From the NCBI GenBank assembly GCA_002221725.1, contig NJFT01000162.1, positions 28,512-92,511 on the forward strand: DNA of 64,000 bases. The letters are read 5' to 3'. The stretch's first letter is position 1, and every line of letters begins with the position of its first letter. Origin of the DNA: Scedosporium boydii. Taxonomy: Eukaryota; Ascomycota; Sordariomycetes; Microascales; Microascaceae. The notes beneath the pieces were generated by a model that did no database searches, had not been told where the DNA came from, and saw only the letters and a list, made by a program, of their open reading frames with translations. The position numbers and the translations under genes are program-made. Below are positions 13,210 through 22,301 of the stretch, one piece after another.

Positions 13210-14294
13210 GGTTAGTATAGTGAGTAATTTGAGCTCAAGTTAGAAATCAAGATGTGATGGAGCAGTGATAGAGGTGGATTTACGGCTTCTAGCTTGAGGG
13301 AGTTGGTATAAGGTGTTTATAGGTTTACGCTACGCACGATGGAGGGGGAGGGAATGGTGTTTGAGGAAGAGTTTGTTTGAGTTATCTAGAGAGGGATGGG
13401 AGAATTTATATGGGTTCGGACTGGCTTTTGTCATGGATATCCCAGGGAAGGTGATGTAAAGGGCCAGGAATAGGGCCAGGAAGCTGGGCAGAAAGAAGGC
13501 CACAAGAAGTCCCAGAAGAGATACTGGGAAAAGGCCCGGAAGAAGGCCAGGAAAGGAAGGTTGGAGGGCTTCCAGTGGACAGATACAGACGTAGGAGGTG
13601 GCCAGGAAGAAGGCCTGGAAGATGGTTGGAAAGGAAAGATGGAAGACTTCCAATAGACAGATAGGGAAGTAAAAGGTGAGCCGAGAAAAGTCATCAATCA
13701 TCAGAGTCCACCTCGAAAGCTCGTCACGATGTGAGTCGGGTAAGTGCTCTTATAAGTTTCAACTTCTCTTTCAAAGAGATCGAGTTACATGTGAGCCACT
13801 TCGTCCGCTGCCTTGTGCTTCTTCTCATGATGAAGCAATCGGCTGGGCGCTCTTGCTACATTTACCATACCAACATGGGCTTTGGGGGTCCGCTTCTCAC
13901 ATGGGACGCCTCAAATCTAATGTTATACCGCTCAATTTGAAAAAAGAGTAGAATCGTTAATTAGGTGTAATGAATCATTTTTAAGGTAGGAGCGTACTAG
14001 CACCTAGAAATGAGGCTTTGGCGATGTGTTGTGTTGATCGAATCGATTTGGCGTTGACGGTTGCGGACAATTGGAGCGAGTCATGTGTAACTGACCGAGC
14101 GCTGCCTACGAAGGTATGAAGTACACCAAAGCGCAAGTGGGGGAAGTACAAACGAAGTAATCTAGAACCCGCCTCATCCATCACTTTCATCATCATGTCC
14201 TACTTTCCATCACATTTCCCACGCCTCTAACTACCAGTTCTAACTTTCGATCAACATTCTACTTTAGGGGAAAATATCTGAGACAAAGGACAAC
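13210..14294. other. Intergenic, divergent promoter with a degenerate repeat
   Basis: Separates the DUF7730-like gene and ATG12, which diverge. The distinctive content is the purine-rich repeat described separately at about 13440-13680. The minus-strand ORF over it reads as a hydrophobic Phe/Leu/Pro repeat and is probably a by-product of the repeat. Confidence 0.55.
13440..13680. repeat. Degenerate purine-rich direct repeat (GGCCAGGAAGAAGGCC units)
   Basis: Short GCCAGGAAG-like units recur through the interval. A longer pair of about 52 bases is seen at 13549-13600 and 13627-13678, sharing GGAAAGGAA, CTTCCA and GACAGATA blocks. Most differences are G in the first copy and A in the second. 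Confidence 0.65.
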
Positions 14295-14815
14295 ATGGAA
14301 GGCTCACCATCTCCCCCTCTAGCCGACCTCCAAGGCGACATGCTCTCCCCCGCCGCCTCCCCCATCCCAGACCGAAGCTCGCCCTCCCCCGAGCTCCCTC
14401 TCACCATGACAGCCTCCGCCGTCCTGTCAAGCCTGCCCCGCGACGCCACATCCGCCCTCGCAACCGCGGGTCAGTTCGCCCAGGAAAAAGTCCTCGTGCG
14501 CTTCAAGCCCGTCGGCTCGGCGCCGGGTCTGAGCCGCGAGGTTTGCAAAATCAGCTCATCGCAGAAATTCGAGGCTATTGTTGCCTATTTGCGCCGGGTG
14601 CTGAGGGTGAAGAATACGGATAGCGTGTTTCTCTACGTTAACAGCGCTTTTGCCCCATCTCTTGATGAGATCGTGGGCAACTTGCACAGGGTAGGTCGCA
14701 CTATTCTTGAACTTGTGCTTAGGCTTCTCGGGCTCATACATTCTCGTCACAGTGTTTCAAAAATGCAAACGATCAGCTCGTCGTAACTTATTCAATGACG
14801 CCAGCTTTTGGCTGA
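14295..14815 (+). CDS. atg12: Ubiquitin-like autophagy protein ATG12
   Basis: Exons 14295..14690 and 14753..14815, giving 152 aa. Atg12 is conjugated through its C-terminal Gly to Atg5; the Atg12-Atg5-Atg16 complex then promotes lipidation of Atg8 on the growing autophagosome. A Ser/Pro-rich disordered N-terminus (about 60 residues) precedes the ubiquitin-like fold: [15 protein letters not shown], then [12 protein letters not shown], then [20 protein letters not shown]. The 21-codon second exon encodes [20 protein letters not shown] and stops directly after the terminal Gly, as the family does, so no processing protease is needed. The intron is phase 0. The gene converges on panB, with the stop codons about 220 bases apart. 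Confidence 0.96.
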
Positions 14816-14921
14816 AGCTACATGAGAAACTATCAGGTATCCCTCTCTTGGTGAACAAAAAAAGGAAAAAAAAAAAATAAGGAAAACAAAGAAACACGAC
14901 TGAATCCACCAAACGCCCGCA

Positions 14922-14936
14922 ATGATGATGATGATG
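14922..14936 (+). repeat. (ATG)5 microsatellite
   Basis: Five perfect ATG units lie in the short region between the atg12 and panB stops. They follow an A-rich tract at 14859-14880. Confidence 0.8.
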
Positions 14937-15033
14937 ATATGCTCGCTCATTTCAAATGACATCTTCCGCCCAACCTTCCATGTCTATCCACGACGGTATC
15001 CACAACGGTAAGATTCCAGCTACGTCCAGAAAG

Positions 15034-16134
15034 CTACTCTTTAGAGTCAACAGCCTTCTCAAAGGCCGCCAACTCTTCCTGGGAAATCGGATAGGTATGT
15101 TCAGGGGCCGGATATTGCCGGCTCTTGACCTCGTCGCGGTACGTTTCGATGGCTCGGAAGCTTTCGCTCCAAACGTCGCCGTACTTCTTGACGAACTTGG
15201 GTAGGAACCTCCCCGGCGGGAAGTTGCCTGTCATATCAACTTGGACGAGAACTTGGCCAGAGCAACCGCTGCCGGCCCCGATGCCAATGGTGGGAATATT
15301 GAGCTTGTTTGTTATAAGCTCAGCCACGGGAGCCGGGACGGCTTCAATGACGGCGGCGAAGGCACCGGCCTCCTGGACCGCGAGGGCGTCCTTAAGGACG
15401 CTGAGAGCACCGTCTGCCGTCTTTCCCTGCACTCTGAACCCGCCGAGAGCATTTTGACGTTGGGGAGTAAGGCCAACGTGAGCCAGGACGGGAATGCCAG
15501 CCGAGGTTATCCTCTTGATGGTTGGGGCCATTTCAGCTCCCCCCTCAAGCTTGACTCCATGCACACGACCCTGCTTAACGAACCGGATGGCGCTTTCCAA
15601 AGCTTGATCAGGCCCAATTTCATACGAACCCATCGGGAGATCCCCAATCTATACCATGTTAGTGACGGCTTAATCTGGAGGGGGTAGTTTGAAGGGTCGG
15701 GTCTAGCGTACAATCAAGGCAGCCTTGGTTGCCCTTGCAACGGACCGGCAGTGAAGAAGCATCTCTTCCATGACGACCTCACTGGTATCTTCCATTCCCA
15801 GGGCCACCATGGCCAGACTGTCACCGACAAGAATTATATCCATGCCGGCGGCATCGGCGACGTGAGCGCTTGGGAAATCATGGGCAGTTATGACGGTGAT
15901 GGGCTCCTTCTTCTTGTACAAGGATCGGATTGTTCCCACTGTAACTTTCTTCCTATCTGATGGAAGGGGGTTCCCCATGGGAGAGTGGGAGCTATAGCGA
16001 ACCTGCCATGGTTGCGACAGCACTGGCAAGCACTTGGGGATAGTATAGTTGACGGTGGTGAAAGGGGTGGATGGTCGCGTGCTCCGTCCGAGGACGGAGG
16101 CACATGACCTCACGAGGACCCTTGAAGGCTGCAT
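15034..16134 (-). CDS. panB: 3-methyl-2-oxobutanoate hydroxymethyltransferase (PanB)
   Basis: Complement of exons 15712..16134 and 15034..15648, giving 345 aa. It transfers a hydroxymethyl group from 5,10-methylene-tetrahydrofolate to 2-oxoisovalerate to form ketopantoate, the first committed step of pantothenate/CoA synthesis. About 45 N-terminal residues are Arg/Ser-rich (MQPSRVLVRSCASVLGRSTR), consistent with mitochondrial import. Family motifs follow: ITVITAHDFPSAHVADAAG, MDIILVGDSLAMVALG, DLPMGSYE just after the intron, GVKLEGG, PVLAHVGLTPQ and PTIGIGAGSGCSGQVLV. The Asp of VGDS and of the later DLP motif and the Glu of KLEGG correspond to the family's metal and substrate residues. The intron is phase 0. 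Confidence 0.96.
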
Positions 16135-18371
16135 CTGTGTGTGAAGGAAGGATTATGTGAGGTGGGTGGAAGGGAATGACGTCAACCGCCAAAAGTAAAT
16201 TCAGGAACAGGGTCCAGAAAGAAAAAGAAAGAGAAAAAAAAAAAAAATGAACAATTTACAAAAAGAGTCGAAGCTACGACTGGCAAATCTAGAATGAATT
16301 GCAAACTGGAAAGGAGAACAAGAGTCCATGAGTGAAATTTTTGGTCGCGCGACGAGGTTTTATTGTGTAAGTCATGATGGTTTCTACCGTGTATAATGGA
16401 GTATGTTGCTGTATTTTCCAAAATTTCCCCTGGAATTTCGATTTTGGTGTTGAGCCAAAGCCGTTTTCCGTGTGGGTGGGAGCAATCAATACTTTTACAA
16501 CTCCACTTGCCTCGGTATATATCAGAGCCGACAAGAGCGCCATTGCTAGTAAATCGGCCACTAGGGTACTTGATTTGACAAGTACATCTGTCTAGTCTTC
16601 CACTCCAGAACTCCACCGACGATCCGGGCAATCGGAGTTTAGGCTCGTGGAGACTGGGGCGAGTCCAATCCCCGGCCTCGTCGGCCGAGGCATTGCTGGA
16701 CTGACTAACTCACTTTTTTACGTACTGAACTTGTTTTCCCACTAGGACGCGTGGGGTACAATGGGAGTTAGTTTTGGAGTTTGGAGACGACAAGATGACG
16801 AGAAGGCCGCTTCGAGACGATGACGTCGATGACTAATGTTGCAGAGTCTGCTGCCATCTGTGGCGATTCATTGAAGAAAGCCCGCCGCCGATTTCGGTTG
16901 GCGAACGATTACGGATGAGATCCGGCAACTTCGGTGTCTTGCTTGTCCTTCCAGGAAAGTGTGGACAGCTAGGCATCCATATAAACTTAGCACTCCTTAC
17001 CAGAGACGTCACGAGCGCACTACTTCTCGGAAAACCTGGACCTCTCGGCATTCCTCCTCGGGACCCCTGCAACTAACGGGTAAAGAAGAAGGAAGACAGG
17101 CAAATGTCCCTATTCGCCAATGATATAGATGGAAGAGATTGATGAATGGAACATCTTCCTCTGTGAAAAAAAGTTAGCGATATGTTGACGAATGGATGAA
17201 GTGACCCCGCGGCGAGTTAATGATGAGAGGCTCTTCATCACGGAAGATAGAAGTAGCGAGTATTAGTGATATATCTCTGACTGGCCAGGTGCCATTCCAG
17301 TAGAGTAAACGTGAATCATCCTTGCAGAATCGAGCATGTGCCACCGCAGAAAGTGGAATGGTGAGAAAGATTGACTTGCACCACTGTACTCCGTAGTGTA
17401 AGTGATGTGTGTTGTGCAGAGCATGAGCCGTGCGGAGTCGAATCACTGGAAGCCACGGCGTCCAGACCATCCCAATAAGACGTCACGTCAACATCGAAAA
17501 TTGAATCAAATTAACCAAGTAATCTTGGTAAAACTACTTGTACATTGTCTTCACCGCCCGCCAGTGACAATGAAGTACGGAAATATGCCAGGCCTTTACA
17601 ACTATAATGTTTCAATGTCGTGTCTCTGTGGTCTTGGGACCTTAAGGTGGGGGAGTTGCAGACCGCCACCAGTGGGTGATGGGTGATGGTCCAGGGCCTT
17701 CACAGGTCATCAGCAGATTTGAGTTGAGCTGACCGACGCCATTATTGTTGCTCGCCGCCCGCCGTTGCTCACGTACTCAGCGAGTCTTGGGTCTTTTAGC
17801 CTTAGGCCGCCAGCTCACAACTGCAGCTACACTGCAGGTACTTCCCAATGGTGCCAGGATGGCCAGGCCTGGCCAGTTCAATTGTTTGCCCCTCCACCCC
17901 GACTCCACTGTCAAGGTCCAGTGTTCCACTGTCAGGTTCTTATCCTCTTATCGCTCGCCTTGTCCCGCATTTCCTCCTCCTCCCCTCTCCACCTCCTTCA
18001 GCTCGCCATCAACACTAATACGTCCTCCACCACTCTCCTGCCAGGACAAATAACCATTACCGTTTCTTCTTCTGTCGGTGCCCAATCTTGAAATAATATA
18101 GGACCCAGCGCCTCTGCCCATATTAATCGACGGCTGCTCCCAACCCCCCCGTTTCTGTGCGCGCCTACTCTCGAGAATCCACGACCCTTCACCCAGCAGC
18201 TTCCACCAGTCTCTTTCAAACGGAATCGTATAAACCTTCTCGAACATAAGGATACGCCTGCCTGTCGTGCTCTAAACCGAAAAGCGCACGTAATAACCAC
18301 TGCTGCACTTTTTTCCTTCTTCTTTTCTCTTCTTGGTTTCCCTGCAGCTGCGAGCGCGCGAAGCCGCCAAA
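16135..18371. other. Intergenic, 2.2 kb divergent region panB/ubc8
   Basis: No gene is supported. A/T tracts occur at 16236-16246, and near 17850-17880 short GGCCAG / CCTGGCCAG repeats. The last 400 bases before the ubc8 start are pyrimidine-rich and are probably promoter and 5' leader. Confidence 0.55.
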
Positions 18372-19484
18372 ATGAGTAGCCCTCGGAGGAGGATCGAGAC
18401 TGATGTAAGGGACCACGATGCTGCGCATTCATTCAAGCTCTCCCCGAAAGCTCTATAGGCTAACGCACTTTCCCTAGGTTATGAAGTATGGTCCATCATG
18501 ACTCTAAGTTTTGGAAGCGACTACTAACCGTTTATAGGATGTAAATTCTTAACTCTTGGCAAGCTGGCGCTAGAAGTCCTTACTGACCTCTTTAGGATGA
18601 TGAGCGATTACGAGGTAACGCTGGTGAATGATAACAGTAAGTAATCGACTCCAGACTTCCAGTGATACATTTCTTTTCACCTCCCTGTTTCCGAGCCGAA
18701 GGGTCTGCTAACCGTGGCTGCAGTGTAAGAAGATCCGTCCGGTGGCCAATTGACACTTCCTAACACGCGATCGACAGGCAAGAGTTCTACGTTCGATTCA
18801 ACGGCCCGGCCGAGAGTGAGTTATATACCAGAATCGCCCGCGGTCTTTGCATGGCGTCTTGCAGCAAACCAAGAAGCATTGGCTAACCGGCATAACACAC
18901 ATATAGCCCCGTTTGAGGGTGGGATCTGGAAAGTTAGTGTCGAGCTGCCCGATGCGTACCCATACAAGTCCCCGAGTATCCGATTCGCGAACCGAATATT
19001 CCACCCAAACATCGACGAACTGTGCGTATCCCATATACTCGTGCAGGGTTCTGGTTAATATCGTATGGAATCTAATCGGAGTTCTGTTCCGCTTCTAGGT
19101 CCGGATCAGTATGCCTCGACGTCATTAACCAAACGTGGTCCCCCATGTTCGACATGATCAACATCTTCGAGGTGTTCCTTCCTCAATTATTGCGGTACCC
19201 AAACCCAACCGATCCTCTGAATGGCGAAGCTGCAGCCCTCCTGATTCGGGAGCCTAAGAGCTACGACGCGAAGGTCAAAGGTGAGGAAATACTAGGGACA
19301 CGTGTGTTAGCTTTCGGCCGTACCTTGGCATACTAACCATCTACCAGAATACGTCCAGAAATACGCGTCTAAGGAAGCTGTAGACGAGGTAGGCGCGGAA
19401 AGCGAGGACGACGATGACCTGTCCTCGGTAGCCAGTTTCGGAGACGACGACGAGGAGCCCGCGGGGCAAATGGATGACGTATGA
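18372..19484 (+). CDS. ubc8: E2 ubiquitin-conjugating enzyme, Ubc8/UBE2H type, with micro-exons
   Basis: Proposed exons: 18372..18404, 18478..18485, 18538..18540, 18596..18636, 18724, 18778..18815, 18907..19021, 19099..19280 and 19348..19484; total 558 nt, 185 aa. Yeast Ubc8 takes part in glucose-induced degradation of gluconeogenic enzymes; UBE2H works with the CTLH/GID ligase. The UBC fold is complete: [11 protein letters not shown], then [29 protein letters not shown] and [15 protein letters not shown], with the active-site Cys at residue 85. From memory this is the same position as in yeast Ubc8. The tail is acidic ([10 protein letters not shown]), like UBE2H. The 3-nt and 1-nt exons are inferred from strong splice signals, the reading frame and family length, not from transcripts. 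Without them the model loses one residue (3-nt exon) or the frame (1-nt exon). An alternative using donor GTAATC at 18641 avoids the 1-nt exon but replaces a conserved Met by Ser-Lys. Confidence 0.92.
18478..18485 (+). other. ubc8: 8-nt micro-exon of ubc8
   Basis: GTTATGAA lies between acceptor CCCTAG and donor GTATGG. It encodes Val-Met and the first two bases of Lys14. The upstream intron has CTAAC at 18460-18464. Confidence 0.8.
18538..18540 (+). other. ubc8: Putative 3-nt micro-exon of ubc8
   Basis: GAT sits between acceptor TTTATAG (preceded by TACTAAC at 18522-18528) and donor GTAAAT. Inclusion gives V-M-K-M-M-M-S-D, the same length as V-M-K-L-L-M-S-D in yeast Ubc8. Skipping would delete one Met without a frameshift. 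Confidence 0.65.
18724..18724 (+). other. ubc8: Putative 1-nt micro-exon of ubc8
   Basis: A single T is flanked by acceptor GCTGCAG and donor GTAAGA. It joins A from exon 4 and G from exon 6 to make the ATG codon of Met29 in N-D-N-M-Q-E-F. Both flanking introns carry CTAAC branch-like sites (18708-18712 and 18760-18764). Confidence 0.6.
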
Positions 19485-20099
19485 GCTGGTTTTCTTTAAA
19501 AGACCGTGAGCAGAGGAGGAGTATGAAGCATGATGAGATTGCATGAATTTTAGATGGCTTTTTTTTAACTAAAGGATCAGAGGCGTACATGGTGCCCCCG
19601 ACATCAGTTGCTGAATTCTTCACACTTGGAGGGGCTAGGCTCATTGTCTTGGTTGTCTTTATTTCCTTGTTCTGCGTTGTCCCCTTCGCTTTCTTGTTTT
19701 CTTATTCACGGTCATGGGCTGGTGTTGCATCTGGCAGCTTTCCCCCCTCTTCTCTACGTCATTCCTGTTTCCCCCATTAGAACAAATTCCGAGGTTGTTA
19801 AGCCTGTTTCACATGAACTTTCTTCTTTAGTTAGCGGAGATGAATACACTATCTGGTATCTATCGATTCATCTCTCTCTTGCAGGCCACCTTCCTCTTCC
19901 TATCGGTGTTACCCCAATGCTATACTCCACCTACCTTGACCGCAAACCCACAAACCCACTTATTACTCGTTCCTTCCCAACCTCGAAACCGTGCCAAACT
20001 TGAAGTTGCCCACGGGCTATTAGTCTAGTGCCACCAGGATAAGTTGAATACATCTCCCCCCAGCCTGGATCAGGCCTTTTACTAACTTTCCGCAGCCCT
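19485..20099. other. Intergenic, ubc8 3' flank
   Basis: No gene is seen. The sequence is pyrimidine-rich for the first 500 bases and is probably ubc8 3' UTR and terminator region. Confidence 0.5.
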
Positions 20100-21837
20100 G
20101 CATCATGGATCCAGCGAGCTCCGGATTTCCCAGGCTGCTGCACGCCGAGCTGAAGGTATGTCTTTTCCTGAAGCTTCGCCTGTCCCCTACAAGAGACACT
20201 AAAGTCTTCTCGTCCGTGCCTCATCCGAGACAGCCACGCATGTATCGTCACTGGAACGGCCAATCCGGAAGTTTGCCACATAGTTCCTTTCGCATTCAAT
20301 AGCACGAGAGACAATTTGAAGACCACTTGGCATCTTCTTAACAAAGGCAGGCAATTCTTCGGGGACAACATCGTCGAGGGAATGAAGAAGCACGTTGCTT
20401 CCAAACCTGGGTGCTCTGACAAAGCATAGAACATGCTCTGCCTCAGTCATCAAGTTCGCATCCTTCTACAGCAGCACACCTCTCAACCGAGCCGTGGTCA
20501 TGAGCCAATCTTGGGCCGAAGACCCAAGAAGTTCGTGGGCTTTCGCCCGAAGATGACTTCCCCAGGGAGTTCAATCCGAAGACCAAACATCCTTTTATTG
20601 ACTGTCCTGCTCAAGTGCCGGACCCTGAGGTTTGGCGAGCTGATCTGGTGGGGAAAGGGAATGCTCGCCTTCAAGTGCCTAGGGATCACCCCACGGGCTG
20701 GGTCTACCTATAGGGTCCGCCTCCAATTTCGATGGATGCCGCGGACCCTGCTCTTGGGCAATCGGCGAGAGCCCAGTCGGCAGATAAACCTAGTCGAATA
20801 CGGTGGTCGGGAGATGGCCGATGCCCCCACGGCGCATGATGGAGACCCGGAGATCCAGCCAGAGACGCATGGTGTTGTCTCGGTTATTAGGGGAGCCTCG
20901 AACCGACATGTCCTGTCCGGAGAGATGTTCGAGGTTGAGCTTAAGGGGAAAGAAGAGGCTGAGAAGATGAAGATGATTCTGGATTTCCAATGGGCCATGA
21001 TTTTCGTGATGGCGGCCATCGCAGGGGGCACAGGAGGCACAGGGCGTGCAGGGGGTGCATGGTCGCCCGAGCTTCTAGCGCCGTCTCACCCAGGAGGGCG
21101 ATGTGGTGCCAGAACCAGTCAAACTGAAAGCGTCACGACCAGATTCCCCGCCCAACGTTTGAGGGAGAAGGATCCGAAGACGTCGACACCAGGAGGTCTC
21201 CAAGATATGATCAATCAACCCCGGATCCAGGGCTTTGAGTGTATGCCGTCGCTCATGCCGCCACCTAGAGGAAGGAAGCGCCGGGCATTGTCAGAGAATC
21301 TGACCTCGGTGTTGGGTTTGGGAGAGTTGCAGGCCCAGGGAACGAGGAAGAGAAAGGGAGAGAGAAAGAGGAGGAGGCCCAGGCAGAAATCGAGGATTCC
21401 CAGGTCCGCCTTGCGATCGCCGAGCAAAGAGAATGCGAGCTTCCTGCAATGTCCTGTTCTCCGGGTTCACGCGGGTGGGTTTTACACTCGGGTTCATTGC
21501 GGATGAAGAGGAGAATTTCGATACCAGCAAGAACCACTGGGCAACCATCGTCGAATGTTCTGAGGGGTAGGTTCGCCTCAGCATGGAAAGCCGGAAGAAC
21601 AATAAGACGAGGACTCGTGGGGATTCTTCGTGCTCAAGCGTCAACAATATTATCCGGGCCCATCCCCTAGCGTCCTCTACCGCGAAACCTACACGTGGAA
21701 AGACCCTACAGTCGCGGCCAAGGCGGGTTGTGGAATTCATCCAGGCCCGCGGCTGGCATAAATTCAAGATGTTCACAACTGCGGACTGCCAGCTAGTATT
21801 ATAACAACCGACTGCCAGCTGATGGAACCAAAATGGT
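20100..21837. pseudogene. Degenerate coding-like region, possible relic of a retroelement or orphan gene
   Basis: One plus-strand frame is open for 357 codons (20433-21506), but its product is Arg-rich and frame-mixed in character. More protein-like stretches lie in other frames and end in stops. One example is the frame around 20520-20710 (GLSPEDDFPREFNPKTKHP, then VWRADLVGKGNARLQVP); another is a segment near 21495-21570 (GFIADEEENFDTSKN, then HWATIVECSEG). On the minus strand, 20199-20453 reads LPAFVKKMPSGLQIVSRAIE and NYVANFRIGRSSDDTCVAV, also protein-like. I recognise none of these. The mixture of broken frames next to an LTR-like sequence suggests a decayed element, but an undocumented spliced gene is possible. 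Confidence 0.3.
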
Positions 21838-21950
21838 TGTCAGTTCCGGCATGGACAGATCCCAAGGTATATAAGAGGTGGCAGAACCACCTCCCCTACT
21901 TGTAGATAGAGAGAGAATCTAACCTTCATCTATCTCAACAACTGATTACA
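21838..21950 (+). mobile_element. Solo-LTR-like sequence (TGTCAG...TTACA)
   Basis: A 113-base segment starts TGT and ends ACA. It contains a TATA-like TATATAAG at 21869-21876 followed at once by a perfect hairpin, GAGGTGG-CAGAA-CCACCTC (21875-21893). This is the order of promoter and R-region hairpin seen in some LTRs. No second LTR, target-site duplication or primer-binding site was recognised. Confidence 0.35.
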
Positions 21951-22301
21951 ATGCCTCGTGGCCTTATGGCTTCTGACGACTGTTAGTTGGGCACTCCCGA
22001 CGGACTTCTGTCGTACAGACACTACAGATGGCGGAAAACAGAAACACACATACAACGGGGCGCGCGCACACCCCAATACAAATACATAATATCAATTCCG
22101 TCCGTCTGCTCTCCCACCCTCGGGCCACGCTACCCAATGTGTGGCTCTAAAAGCCGTCATCCGTACTGAAACTGTATTCCGCGCGAGGGGTATCTCGAAA
22201 ACTCCCATTTTGACCCATCCCAAACGCCAAACCATCTATACGTAACTGTTGTACACATATATATCCTAAACTTTCTCATAATAACGTAACGGCCCACCCT
22301 A
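21951..22301. other. Intergenic, 3' flank of saf4
   Basis: No gene is seen. It holds an alternating purine/pyrimidine ACACACATAC...CGCGCGCACAC stretch around 22040-22075. Confidence 0.5.

Noticed and set aside
13330..13701. Minus-strand ORF reading as a hydrophobic Phe/Leu/Pro repeat, possibly a membrane protein
   Set aside because: It lies entirely over the degenerate purine-rich repeat, and its hydrophobicity follows from the TTCC/GGCC unit; no family motif.
16620..16710. tRNA-like segment (GGGGCGAGTCCAATCCCC)
   Set aside because: The would-be T-arm loop is too long and lacks TTCRA; no matching acceptor stem or D-arm could be drawn.
20433..21506. 357-codon ORF as a normal gene
   Set aside because: Arg-rich, no motif, and better peptide-like segments sit in other frames; kept only as a degenerate region.
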